From: Lepidodermella squamata
Lineage: Eukaryota; Gastrotricha
Direction of reading: 5' to 3'
NCBI GenBank assembly: GCA_047495785.1
Contig: JBLDXI010000017.1
Coordinates: forward strand, 3,162,001-3,226,000
Length of the DNA stretch: 64,000 nucleotides
The notes under the pieces were generated by a model, which was given only the letters and a program-made list of their open reading frames with translations, was not told the DNA's origin and did not search any database. The position numbers and the translations under genes were made by a program. Positions 36,801-48,072 of the stretch are shown here, one piece after another (the stretch's first letter is position 1; each line of letters starts with the position of its first letter).

Positions 36801-37226
36801 TTACAGTTGGAAGAAAGTGGAGAAGCACTTGAATGTCCGAAAGTTCTCGGCGATATCTTTGAATCAGTCGCTGGGGCGATTTATCTCGACAGTGGACTCA
36901 GTCTTGAAACTGTTTGGCTCGTCTACTACCGCATGTTGAAACCTGTGATCGGTTTGTTTTTTCGCCTCTATCTCATTTTTTTAAATTTGAATAAATTAGA
37001 CGAATATACGGCGAATATTCCGAAATCGCCTGTCCGCGAGCTGCTCGAGAGGGAACCTGAAACTGCGCGTTTCCTTCGACCCGAGCGAACCATTGATGGT
37101 CGCGTGAAAGTTATCGTCAACGTAGTCGACAAGGGTCAATTCACGGGTGTTGGGCGTAACTTCCGCCTGGCCAAAAACGCAGCCGCTCGTCGGGCTCTTC
37201 GCCAAATCAAGTCTTCGAACAGCTAA
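30870..37226 (+). CDS. DICER1: Dicer with intact RNase III domains and a degenerate (ATPase-dead) helicase
   Basis: Seven exons that keep frame: 30870-30935, 30988-32520, 32571-32835, 32886-34322, 34677-36754, 36807-36951 and 37000-37226, giving about 1916 residues (human DICER1 has 1922). Order: helicase-like region (1-600), DUF283, platform and PAZ (about 600-1080), RNase IIIa ([11 protein letters not shown] at about 1375; IADCVEA at about 1590), RNase IIIb ([13 protein letters not shown] at about 1705; [12 protein letters not shown] near 1815) and one dsRNA-binding domain ending [16 protein letters not shown]. The metal-binding Glu/Asp residues of both RNase III domains are present. The helicase aligns throughout, but its ATPase motifs are lost: motif I is RSQAKL (40-45), DECH is NECH (144-147), and motifs V and VI are altered. 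Insertions: a Cys/His-rich segment (about 1217-1331) and an RGG tract (about 1521-1544). Dicer cuts dsRNA and pre-miRNA in the cytoplasm; miRNA-type specialisation is inferred. Confidence 0.97.
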
Positions 37227-37413
37227 TTCTAGCTTGCTCAAAAACAATAACAGCTCACATACTGCCCAGTGAAAATGTACAACGGTGACAGTATCTTTGA
37301 AGAACCCTTCCATATATTTGATCTAAACAAGCCTTCGAACTTGAACGTTGGCAATATTATGCAACACGATCTTGGCCGAAATTGATTCTCTCTCTAGTCC
37401 CGGCGTATTTAAA

Positions 37414-37464
37414 AATAAAACCGCCATTTTCATGTTTATTTTTCTCTAGTTCTTGGTTTTTAGT
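37414..37464 (+). promoter_or_regulatory. Dicer poly(A) signal closely followed by the EFCAB11 5' acceptor
   Basis: An aataaa at 37414-37419 is followed by a pyrimidine-rich tract ending ttttag at 37463, with the next gene's ATG at 37465. Only about 45 nt separates the putative poly(A) signal from the next 5' end, the arrangement found between genes of nematode operons. Confidence 0.5.
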
Positions 37465-38067
37465 ATGCCAGTTATTAGACGAGAAATTCGATTCGAGGAC
37501 ATCGGGTTCGCAAATCAGGCTTTCGATCGTTATGACACGGGTAAAAAGGGCTACTTGACATTTGATGAGTTCAAACTCGCGGCCATTGTCGTCTACGGAC
37601 GGAAGTTGCTGAAAGAGGAGAAATCACGATTTTTGGACCAAGCCGATATCAACATTTCGAAAAATATTTATAGTCGTTAGTTCTTCAATTTCGTATCTAA
37701 ATTTTCGAAATTAATTCCGCGTTTTTCAATAAAGCTGCATTTTCGAGGGCCAGATTTCTTGAGATGATGCTGACACATATAGCGTCCACTCGGTCGGAGG
37801 AGGATGTTAGAGCTATGTTTTTAGCTTTGGATAGGAAATGTAAGTCGAATTTATAAATTCAGCATTTTGACCATTTTTATAACGTTCAATTCAGGTAAAG
37901 GCTATCTCGTTGCCGATGATTTGAAGCTCGCCTTCTCCGACGCGGCGCCTCATCTAGGTCATTCCCGAATTCCTGGCGAAGCATTTAAAGCCCTGGATGC
38001 CGATGGCGATGGCCGTGTGACATTTCGTGATTTTGAATTTATTATGTCTTGCAATCTCGAAAAATGA
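37465..38067 (+). CDS. EFCAB11: EF-hand protein, EFCAB11-like
   Basis: Three exons (37465-37672, 37735-37839, 37895-38067; phase-consistent) give 161 residues, the length of human EFCAB11 (163). It has a calmodulin-like layout of paired helices: FANQAFDRYDTGKKGYLTF (first EF-hand), then MFLALDRKCKGYLVADDL, then ALDADGDGRVTFRDFEF. Only the last loop (DADGDGRVTFRD) is a canonical calcium-binding loop; the others are degenerate, as in EFCAB11. The first donor (gtcgtt) is non-ideal. The gene lies 238 bp after Dicer on the same strand. An aataaa is at 38109-38114. Cellular role unknown. Confidence 0.85.
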
Positions 38068-38412
38068 TCTCAAATATTGTTTACTCACCATTGCGTTGTT
38101 GATTTCGGAATAAAATAAAGCTTGAAAATTCCTAGTTCGAGTTGTTTGCTTTTCATGTTGCATGGCACAACTGTTGCGCAATGACTTGGGCCAACAGAAA
38201 CCGTGGAACAAACCACGGGGTATGTCAGAACAGATGGTACTTGATTGGGAAAGTTGTTGGAAGACCAATTAGCTGAGCTTTGTTGTTATCACGAAATTTT
38301 TCCCAACACCTCAATCTAGTCGAACCTTCTGAAACCGATCAATTAACTGAAGAAATGAAGATTCAGCACGATAAGAAGCTGTTGGAGATGCTGAGGATGC
38401 TGAGGAAGGGGG

Positions 38413-39003
38413 GTGAAAAACAAATCACGTAGTGGCTTATTCGGACTGAGGATCGCTGCTAAATACCTTGATCGAAAGACTCTCAAACTCATGGCAAATG
38501 GCCTAATATTCTGCCACTTAATGTACTGCGATACAACTCTCTCGCAGCTGGCACCGACCAAGCTCAGCAAACTACAACGTCGCCAAGACCAGGCCGTAAG
38601 AATCATTTGCCACGCTCCGATGAACGCGGACCCCGCACCGCTAAGACAAAAACTCGGATGGCTGGATCTTGACGGAAAACGAAAAGTTCACCTGGCAACA
38701 CTGATCTGGCGCTGCATTAATGGTGAGGCCCCGGTAGCCATAGCCAACTTCTTCAAACTTCGAACCGCACCAATGGCTTCTACCCGCAAACAAAACGCCC
38801 TCAAAGAACTCTCAAACATCCTAGAGGTGCCCAGGACTAAGTCAGCGATCATGGATCGGTGTTTGGCTCACCATGGATCGGTATTTTGGAACTCTCTCCC
38901 CGACCACATCCGCACATCCAAAACTGCCGACCAATGCAGAAACTTGGTTTACCGTCACCTGCTTACACAACAAAAAGAACTTACCTCAAATACCGCCGCC
39001 TGA
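38413..39003 (+). pseudogene. 3' fragment of a LINE reverse transcriptase ORF
   Basis: 196 codons with the pattern of the RT thumb/C-terminal region of CR1/L2/Jockey-type elements: LKLMANGLIFCHLMYCD, KLSKLQRRQDQAVRII, LGWLDLDGKRKVHLATLIW, NGEAPVAIANFF. The catalytic palm domain and the endonuclease are absent because the copy is 5'-truncated. The open frame is intact to its natural stop, suggesting a recent insertion. It is not expected to be active. Confidence 0.85.
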
Positions 39004-39234
39004 AACCAGAAGACAAGAGCATCTGCATTTTATATTTTTATATTGATCCTGCTACAAACCAACATTCATCACAATTGTTTTCTTTGTTGAGCTATCTTCT
39101 TTTTTATACATATAAGTTACATGATGTTTTATAACTATCTAATCTTGTGTACAGTTTAAATCGAACCTAACTAATCCATTGTCTTTTTTTACAGCTGAGC
39201 TTTCCAACTTTTTCTAAAAACGGATGAATGGCTC

Positions 39235-39254
39235 ATAAATAAATAAATAAATAA
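39235..39254 (+). repeat. (AATA)n LINE tail
   Basis: Five tandem AATA-type units form the 3' end of the LINE, directly next to the downstream copy of the target-site duplication. Confidence 0.85.
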
Positions 39255-40648
39255 ATGCTGATGAATGGCATTTGTAGCGACGTGACCTTCCAGGTTGAAG
39301 GGACAGATTTCCCCCTGCATCGCGTGATTCTCGCAGCACAATCGAGTGTCTTCAAAGCAATGCTGTTTTCAAGCGGCAGTTACTTCATCGAATCTGACTC
39401 GGAGCGGATCCGCCTACCCGACAAGAAAGTTGCATCTTTCCGCCGTTTCGTCGAGTACCTATACACAGGCTGCATCGATCTTAGCCTGTTGAAGCTGCCC
39501 GAACAGCTCGAACTTCTTGATTTAGCCAACGAGTACGACGTCAGAAGCCTATTCATGGCAGTCAGTGAGCATTTGATGGCTAATATCAACACGCCGACAG
39601 TTGCATTGGCTATTTTCGAACGAACTGCGCTGTATCATGAAGTTAGCCCTATGTTGTACGAGCGATGTCTCCGCTACATTAACGCATCAGCTGACCTGGT
39701 CATCCGAGAGGATAGCTTTTTGCGCTTACCTTTTCGACTACTATTTTATTTGTTTTCGCAGGACGAGTTTGCTGTCAGTGATGAACATCAGCTACTGAAG
39801 GTGATTTTCCAGTGGCGGCAAGCGAATTCTGTGACTGATGAGGAATTCAGTGAATTGCTTGGAACTGTGCGTCTCGGTCGCGATGAAATATTGAGCGATT
39901 ACTACGAACGAATCTTGAACTTCGAAAATTCAATTTCAAGTCGAATAATAGGTTTCGCACTTAAATATTAATTTATTAGCTGGAAACTTGTAAAAAAAAC
40001 CTGTATTTAGCACCCATCTGTAACATGGCAACCCTCGAAACAGCGTTGATATCAGCCGAGAGTCGATGCCAAAATGGCGACATGATTCTGCGCCCAGCAA
40101 ATGAAGGCGGATATGCCGATCTATCACTCGAGGACCCGAACTCATCAATTATTATTGAATTCAAACAGCCAATCTTGGTCACTTCCATGCGGCTGATTCT
40201 CGGTGCCAAGTCGATGAAATACAAAATATGCTTGATGTGCGGTTACGAGGCTGAAATTTGCAATTGTGTCTATTCGTACACGATTCACGTCAAATCTACC
40301 GCTGAAGATTCCGAGAATCTACTGATTGATTGCTCCGATAAGTTATGCCGAAGCTCTCAAGTTATTATATTCGAGCCGAGAAAGCTTCACTCGGGTATAT
40401 TTTGCAACTCCTTTTTGGCTTCAAATTTGTTATCTTTAATATTCCTTTTAGTTAAGATTCGTGCTATTCGGCATCCGAGCCGGTTTGAATTTTCGCCATC
40501 ATTCTATTTGACTCGTTTCGAATGCCCAGCAGTTGACGAAAATGGCGATGCGCTGCTGATCTTGGATGATCAATACATTGAGCATGAGATTAACTCTGAG
40601 TCATCGGCGAAACTCATCGAGTGTTTGGACTGGCCGAGTCATTGTTGA

Positions 40649-41605
40649 ACCATTGCAAACTTGCTGTAAAAAATATGCTCTTGGAATAAAAACAATTTCC
40701 ATTGATTAATTAACTGGGTGTTATCAGGCTTCGCGTTGCATTTTCATGAATCATCCTTTTTTATCTCAGGCCCAGTGTTTTCGACGATGATGAGTGACTT
40801 TTTTCATTTATATGAATAGGACCCTTATTAGGGATGTATCGTGCTTCTCTATTTACCTTCGTGTTCAGAAAGTGTGCTGCTATCTCTTGCAGGCCGATCT
40901 GTTGCATTGAAACATGGCCGAATGAAAAAGAGAGCGTGCTACAACACGTTGTATTCAAATTGCATCGTGGAAAGCTGCTTTTTGTAAGCTCGTCGGTCGT
41001 AGTTAACCCCCGTTAAATGGTGCGAGACCGAGAGAGCCAGGAGGTATACTATATACATAAAATAACGTATTCATTTACGCTATAGGTATTCACCTACATA
41101 TTTTTACAGCCATGCACTGCATTGGGCGCGCGACTGTAATTAATGCGTATAAAAAATTGAACTTTCGCTGCTCTTATGAACTAAAACCACACCTGATTCA
41201 AAATAATTCAAAATGGTGTGGTTTTTTCAATTTTCTGGGTTATATTGGGGGGCTAAATTTTTCGCCTGAAACCATATGACCATGTTCCCCAGCCTCTCCA
41301 AGTTACGGGAGATCTTCGATCCAAAATGATCTGATGTGTAATTTTTAAGGAGGCCATTTCACAAATTACTAATTATTTTATCGAATTCCATCGTATAATT
41401 AATATTGTTCAGTTTTTGCAATGACGAACATCGCGCTTCGAACTTTAGACAGCAGATTCAGTGATGTTTAGCCATCTGCTCATTAATAGCAAAGAGCACG
41501 CGATCTAGTATAATATTACGCAGTTGAGAATCCAGGCTATTCAATCTGAAATTGTGCAGTTTTTCCCAAATAGACTTTACACACACATTAGAGGCATTTT
41601 ACTGG
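40649..41605. other. Intergenic region
   Basis: About 950 bp. An aataaa shortly after the BTBD9-like stop (near 40684) marks its 3' end. The rest is AT-rich with small frames of no recognisable identity. An acceptor-like attag at 41591 precedes the AGPAT5 ATG by 14 nt. Confidence 0.5.
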
Positions 41606-42881
41606 ATGCTTCCGGCCGTGACGGACAAGCTGAGAAGCGTTCTGCTTTACGCGTTTCATTGCGTTCTGCCTCTTGTTGTATTGATTGCGGTAACACCTTT
41701 GTTTTTCGTCGGATGGGCCGGATGCCAAATTTTCAGCATTCCTGCGGCAACGCGGAAAATTTTTCTCTACCTTGACGTCTTCTTTTGGTCTTTCTATCAG
41801 CGACTGGTGTTATTTTTTGCTGAAAACTGGTCCGAAACTGAGATTTACCTGTATGGCGATGTTCCGTCAAACGGAGTTGAACAGCCTCGCCGCGAGAGCA
41901 TTGTATTCCTATGCAACCACCAAAGTTCGTTCGACTGGATTCTAGCCGATATTGTCGCTGTCAGGCACGGCTGCCTCGGAAATTTGCGTTATATTATAAA
42001 AAATTCGCTGCGATTCATTCCACTTTTTGGTTACTTCTTCAAGCTCCACGGCTGCGTCTACGTCAAACGAGGCGCTCATAATGAGGCGAACTACCGAAAT
42101 CAGCTGGTAGAATTATCGAAAAGAGGAACTGTAAGCTGACATAAAAGCATAGTTTTGCACAATTAGGCGATTAGGAAATTATAAGGCAACTGAAAGATTT
42201 CTGTTTTGACAGTACTGGTTGGTAATATTTCCTGAAGGTACCCGCTTCCGACAGCGCGATACGACTGAAGCTTTGGAAGTTAACAGAAGCTATGCGGAGA
42301 AGCATGGTTTACCGAAATTTGACTTGGTGTTGACTCCTAAGCATCGCGGCACATTACACGCCTTGCAAAGTCTTGACAATGTCGAAGCGATTTATGACGC
42401 AACGATAGCATACGAACCACCGGAGTGGAAACCGGATGGCAGCCAGCCGAAGATTCCCTCCATTGCAAGCTATTTGGCCGGAGCCACGCGCCGATTACAC
42501 ATTCATTTGGAACGCATTCCGATTGGCGAAGTTCCGAAAGATGAGCAACAGTTCACAACTTGGTTGTGCGATCGATTCAGAATAAAAAACGAGTAAGCTA
42601 CTACAATATAGTTTCACAGGAAAATAGAACTGTTTTCTTTCAGCATTCTAAGCAAATTCTACGCAAAAGGCGGAGCTCTTGTTGGCGAGGAGCTGCCAGC
42701 GCCGTCGAGACTTTCGCCCTACCGCGAGACGCTGCCGTACATCGCTTGGGCTGTTGGTGTGACTCTGCTATTGTTGGCAACGGAGTTTGGCCGGCCGATC
42801 TACTATTGCGCCGCGATGTTCGGCACACTCTTCACGTTAGGCTGGATGGCGGTGGTTCCGGATACTTTCTCCGCGGTGTGA
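41606..42881 (+). CDS. AGPAT5: 1-acyl-sn-glycerol-3-phosphate acyltransferase, AGPAT5 (epsilon) type
   Basis: Three exons (41606-42130, 42213-42592, 42644-42881) give 380 residues in a consistent frame. After N-terminal hydrophobic segments come the acyltransferase motifs: NHQSSFDW (NHx4D catalytic motif), the conserved LRYIIKNSLRFIPLFGYFF and GCVYVKR blocks, and FPEGTR. Next are LTPKHRGTLHAL and IYDATIAYEPPEW, then two C-terminal hydrophobic stretches. The order matches AGPAT5. Known family members make phosphatidic acid from lysophosphatidic acid in the ER, outer mitochondrial membrane or nuclear envelope. An upstream TTG-initiated extension of the frame was rejected in favour of the first ATG. 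An aataaa signal follows near 43141. Confidence 0.94.
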
Positions 42882-45800
42882 TAGCTAAACAGCCCAGTTA
42901 TCAAATTGACTTGACTTGAAAACGCACGATGTCATCTTACCTCAAGAGGTTGTGGCCGCTAATTTACCAAAAGCATCCGTTGTTAATTTTCTAAAAATGA
43001 AGTAATTATGATTTTTTGGAGAATATAGCTCACTCTGCTGATGCTGCACTTTGTAAATCGATATGGATTGTAAAAGAGGAAAAATTCCACAACATGCGTG
43101 TGGTCTATGTTTCGAGCTTCCTTTCTACTTATAATTGTTGAAATAAAATTTCACTAGCATTTTTCGTGTTATTGTGACAAGCGGCGAGTAGCAAATATGG
43201 CCTGATCTTCGCTTTGAATCACGCCACTTTCGAACCAGCTGTTCTAATGATGAGTGAGCACAAGTCTAATTTTGTGCACAAATTTTAACAAGTTTAAAAA
43301 TAATCACAATTTTGGCAAATTAAATCAATCGCCGACTTGTTTCATTTAGAGTTAGATAGCAAAGGATTCTGTCCAAAATGTTGTCAGCACTGGTAACGAG
43401 AAATAAAACAGGAAAACTGATGTGAATCATCTGTTGGTTTGCGTTTGATAGATGAGTGGATGCAATCAAAGCTAAGGGAATAGTTTCAATAATCCGGTCA
43501 ACTTTATGTAGGATATCCATAACTTGTACGAGTGGTCCTCTTTAATTTTTCCTTTCTTGACTCAGCTTCGACCTAGCTCAGATATTTGCGGCAGCACGAG
43601 CTTATGTCCAAACTTATTTACACCTCATATCAGAGGCGGCTGCCACCCCCATTTCGCAGCTTTAACGATAAAGCGCGAGTTTACCTGCGATGGAGTATAG
43701 ATATCGGTCATCGCAATATTTAATTTAGCAATAATAAATGCAACAAATAGCACGGCATTATCCGCCCATTTGTGCGCAAAACAACGAGATGGGCGATAAA
43801 TAAATTTAAATTGTTCATCCATCCATTTACACCACGCGCACGTGTTTTTTACCTTGTGTTCATTATCGCGCAGACCTGGTAAAAGCAGGTGTATCGACCC
43901 GAAGTTCGGCAAGAGAAGCTGGGGTGCCGCACTTTCGTCGCCCAAAGAGGTGTTTTTATATTATTTTATCAGCCGCTTGCGCGCAGCACGAAGCAGCTTT
44001 TACCTACGCGCCCGATGAGCTGCTTTTATATACCCCACCGATAAATGTGGGCCGGCGCACCGTCATTGTCTTCACGCCGCCATGGCAAGGATATTTTAGG
44101 CGGCGTTAAATATTTTGCAAGGTAGGATATTCATTCGAGTTTTCAGTCGGCGCTACACTGCAATAATGACGTAGAGCTGCTATCACACTTTTACATTTTC
44201 GCACTTTTATTATTATCGTCGAGGCTGAAATTCACCGATCGCCCCATCATTAATCCAAAAATTACATACTAAAAGCCCAGCAGTTATAACCACTCAATTT
44301 ACTTCAGGGAATTTTGCGATTATTTCTCGACAAATTAGTTTACACCCGCAGGATATCTGCGCGACGAATTAATTTGTTGTAACAAAAAACGAAATAGCTT
44401 AGCGATATTATTATTACTACTGCTATTATTAATTTTTATTACCTGTGAAACGACGTAATGCGATATGATGTATAGTGAGTTTATTTGCGGCGTTATATCG
44501 CACAGATGATTATACTGCAGAACCGCGCGCGCGCGCATGTCTCGCTTTGCATGGCTTGCTTATTTTTGCGATAATATAGGTATAACGGCGCGACAACCCA
44601 GAGCAGCGCCGCCGGGGAGATGCAAATTAATGTTGCGTATAGGAAAGTTGAAAATAAATCGAATGTAAATCTGCGCTCGTGGCTCTGCAGCTGCTGCCGC
44701 GGGAGTGGAGCAGGCGCCAGGGTGGATTCGCAATAACAAGGTATACGGCCCCCGCCTACTATTTGTTGTCGTTAAATTACTTTATTATACTTCTCTCATT
44801 ATTTTGCTGTTGGTTTATTAGATATTATACCCACCTGAAGCAACGAAAAATCTGCGGCATAGCTCGCGGGCATTATCGGAGTCCGTCGCGCGCATCGTAT
44901 CGGCGGCTCACATTTTTCTTTGCAGTTCGTCGTTATTTTTCTTTACACTTGTATTCTTTTACTACATCATCAGCATCGTGAAATAGTATCGGGCGCGATA
45001 ATAGAAATAATAACGCCTTTTCGTCACAGACGGCGGCGGGCGAGGTGTAAGCTGTGCGCGCGCGGCAGTGAACGAACAATAAAGCAGCAGCAGCAACAGC
45101 GGCGAACATGACACACCTGCAAATTTATGCATCAGCCTACTATACCCGAGTTCTTTCGCTCTGGGCTCGCGGCGATGAAGATATCAGATAGCAATAATCG
45201 TTGCTTTAGGTAACTGAAATAATATAGTAATAATATTTCGCCATCGCACCGCTGTCAACAACAACGGCAATTGCGTATCAAATTTATACACTTTTATTGC
45301 CTCTCCCCTATATACCTGTGCTAACTAGCATTAACTCAGCTTTAATCAACCCGATAGCTACGATACAAATCGCCCGCATGCGTTGATGCTCATTATAACG
45401 TATGCGTGACTAATGACTCAGATCGCCGTCTCCCCACTGGGGTTGTTCTTTCGATTTGCGCTCTAAAAAATAACCCAACCTTACAGTTATATCGCAGCGC
45501 ACTTGAGCGCCGGTCGGAAATAAGATCAATTTAGTTCGCATGCCTGTTTTTTTTTCCTATCGCATGGCCCGCGACACGGCAGCATGGTTCAAGGGCGTTA
45601 TAATTTTTTTCGCTCGGCCAGGGCATTACGCGTGGGTGCTTCACTGCGCGACAGGTTTCCTTTCATCGCAATATATATAATTCAAATTCTCAAGTACATT
45701 TTCGCTACCGGCCTTCTGATTATACCGCGCCGATGTATATAAATCTAAAGTTTTATTCACTGTAATGACAATATAACCCGCCCCCATGGCCTCATGACGC

Positions 45801-48072
45801 TATTTAACCCGCTGATTCAACGTGTCGTATTCTCGGGCTTTGAAATAGAAACCGCTTATTTCGGTTAAACACGTCGGCTTCAATCCTGTAATAAACCAGT
45901 GGCTGGGTTATTTCCCTCTCGGACGAGATGACCCCGTTCGCCTAAAAAGATTTGTTATTATCAATCTCGCCGTGTGTGAATGTGTGCCAATTTATTTTTT
46001 GTTGTTTATCAAATCCGCCCGTGAAGCGCTTCGAGACAACTGCTGTTGTTTGCATTAATTTTTTTTACGATCTCGAAGTGTAGATAAACCAGGCGATTAA
46101 CTGTGTATGGCATATTATAATATTTTTTTGTTTGCGAATTTTTAGCCATCAGACGTGTGTGCGGCGTGGCCGCTAAACCATCCAACCCGACCAGGCAGAT
46201 GTTCGCCGTTGTTTATTGCACATTAATTTTATTCTTATAATACCTATATCGTCGGTCGATATATATTACCAGAGAGAATATCTTGCTGTACCGCGGTCAC
46301 ACTCACTGCAAAAACATGTGTTTTGCGACGCCACGGCCGCCCCCAATGTCGAACCAGCCCGCCGCCCTGCTCCCGCTCGCTACTAGTCATAATTCATAAT
46401 TAAAAAATAAAACCAAAAACTAGGCGCGAAGCGGAAGCTCAACGGGAATACAGAGCTCGAGTTATTTCTCAGCCGCGCCGCGCCGACAGGAGCTTATTAG
46501 TCGGGTCTCAGCTGCGAAAAAAATATACAGCTGGGCACTGTCATTATCCAACGCCTGCTAATGTGTATAATTTGCTCATTTGCGGCGCCGCTGCTGCTGC
46601 TGCTCTGCTCGACGTCGTCGTCGGTGGGGATTTTTAATATTTATTTGGTAGGGCTGCGGATATTAATATGGCTTTGTTGTTATTAAAGTGCAGACGACTG
46701 ACTATACGGTGTGGGTTATATTTTTATGATTAATATATCGACGACGACGGCGGCGGGCGAGAGCAGGGAGATAGCAGCACGTGTGCCTGGCTACCGCGCC
46801 CGCGTTGCAAGAAGGCGCGCGCGCGCGTCGGCCCTCGACGGCCGTCGCAAACAAGACAATCGTCATCGTCATCATCATCGATGGCTGCTAGAATAATATA
46901 GCGGCGCGTGTGTTTGTCGGGGGACGGCAGCAGCAGCCGCCGCGCCGATAACTGCGCCCGCCTTGTTTATTGTCGCCATCTCGTTGAATATTATTCTACA
47001 CTACGTTATTGCCATCCCTCGTTCTCTCCCTCGGTGACGCGGGCGTGTATATTTTGTCGAAATAAATCGATATATCGCCTGCCTTCATTTACGACCGGTC
47101 GCCAGACCGGGTCGCTCGCCGGCGCCGTTGTGTTGTCTGTGCTGCTAGCGCGGCGGATCGTATATCAGTATCGCACAGCCCTCATCGTGTGCTACATTCA
47201 AACGAGCGAACGAGCGAACGAACGAACGAGATTGCGACCCTTTATTTTGCGTTTAATAATCATCGTTGCTGGCGTTGTAGCGGGCGGGGTCTTTATACGA
47301 CACAAGTCTAAATGGTGCATCACCGACTATTATCTCTAGCGTCGCCGTTCTCTTCTCCTGCTTGCTCACTTGCTCGCGAGCGCACACGATCTAAAAAGCA
47401 GCAGCAGCAGCAGCCTAATAATAATGAAAATATTATTTTAAAAGCCCGACGACAAAGACCTTCTTCCTTCCCGCCGAGTGCGATTTGCGCATTTAATGCA
47501 CTGCTCTCTTCATCTTTCGACTCGAAGATAAAACGTATATATTGCATTTATTTCACCGCCATCCTTTCCATTATTATTGTCGCCACATCACCGCGCCGTC
47601 GCCGCCGTCGTCATTTTCGCTTTATACTCCGCTGCTGCTCTTCAGCGAATTTTGATGCGCGCTGTAAACAAAATCAACCTTCCTACCTGCATTGCGCTCG
47701 AAAATTAATTGCTAAGTCTCAAATTCCCTCGGTTATCTTCGCATCCCTCTGCGCCTTATCTTGACATTATTTCGTCGAGCCGCGCGGTTATACACCAATG
47801 CGCCTCTGCTAAAAATATCGGGCATTAGCGCAGCAGTGATAACCATTTCTATTCTCCCGTTCTATTTTGGTAGTAAATAAGGACCCACCCACTTCTCATA
47901 ACCCAGGTTCGTTTGATAATAATAATAATATAACGCGCACATAATTTTATAGGCCAAAAGATGGCCGGATGCATATGCAAAAAAAGTTATCTGAAAAAGT
48001 CGATATAACTGCGCTGTTTTTCCACATGCGATAGGAATTTACCAAGTTCGTGAAGATTCGAACGCAGTTGGC
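42882..48072. promoter_or_regulatory. 5-kb gene-free region rich in simple repeats, upstream of the HTH/DUF3504-like gene
   Basis: No coding gene was recognised. From about 43.9 kb the sequence changes in character: many TAT/TTA stretches mixed with GC-rich and CpG-rich words and short simple repeats. Examples are a (CG)n run near 44526, (CTG)n near 46590, (GAC/CGG)n near 46740, (GAAC/GAGC)n near 47200 and (CAG)n near 47397. Such composition upstream of one large regulator-like gene suggests long 5' control DNA or a long 5' UTR. Several frames of 60-150 codons here (for example 46908-47339 and 47312-47764) are low-complexity Ser/Arg/His/Gln-rich and were not called. Confidence 0.45.

Larger units (their letters stand above)
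38397..39261 (+). mobile_element. 5'-truncated non-LTR retrotransposon (CR1/Jockey-like LINE) with target-site duplication
   Basis: The element itself spans about 38404-39254 (851 bp) and is flanked by the 7-bp direct repeat atgctga (38397-38403 and 39255-39261). It contains the C-terminal end of a reverse-transcriptase ORF (38413-39003) and ends in an (AATA)n tail at about 39235-39254. The 5' truncation, simple-repeat tail and short duplication are typical of target-primed LINE insertion. Removing one duplication copy and the insert restores the host BTBD9-like frame. Confidence 0.88.
38355..40648 (+). pseudogene. BTBD9: BTBD9-like gene (BTB-BACK-discoidin-like) interrupted by a LINE in its first coding exon
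   Basis: The pre-insertion exon starts at 38355 (MKIQHDKKLLEML...) and is in frame with sequence resuming at 39262 (...NGICSDVTF). The 16 codons before the break align in length with the BTBD9 segment preceding DVTF. Downstream, exons 39262-39951, 40011-40394 and 40452-40648 encode the BTB domain (FPLHRVILAAQSSVFKAML, RFVEYLYTG), a BACK domain and a C-terminal region like the F5/8-type C part of BTBD9 (IIIEFKQPILVTSMRL). As it stands, reading from 38355 runs into the LINE and stops within 10 codons. An N-truncated product could start at 39255 or 39261 (about 425 residues), lacking only about 16 residues. BTBD9 is a Cullin-3-type adaptor family. Whether this copy is functional, or the insertion is heterozygous, cannot be told. 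Confidence 0.78.

Noticed and set aside
43625-43945. 106-codon minus-strand frame
   Set aside because: It contains a few Cys and Trp residues but no known motif or good start context; likely chance.
46711-47764. Overlapping Arg/Ser/His/Gln-rich frames
   Set aside because: Low complexity produced by trinucleotide repeats; no conserved block.
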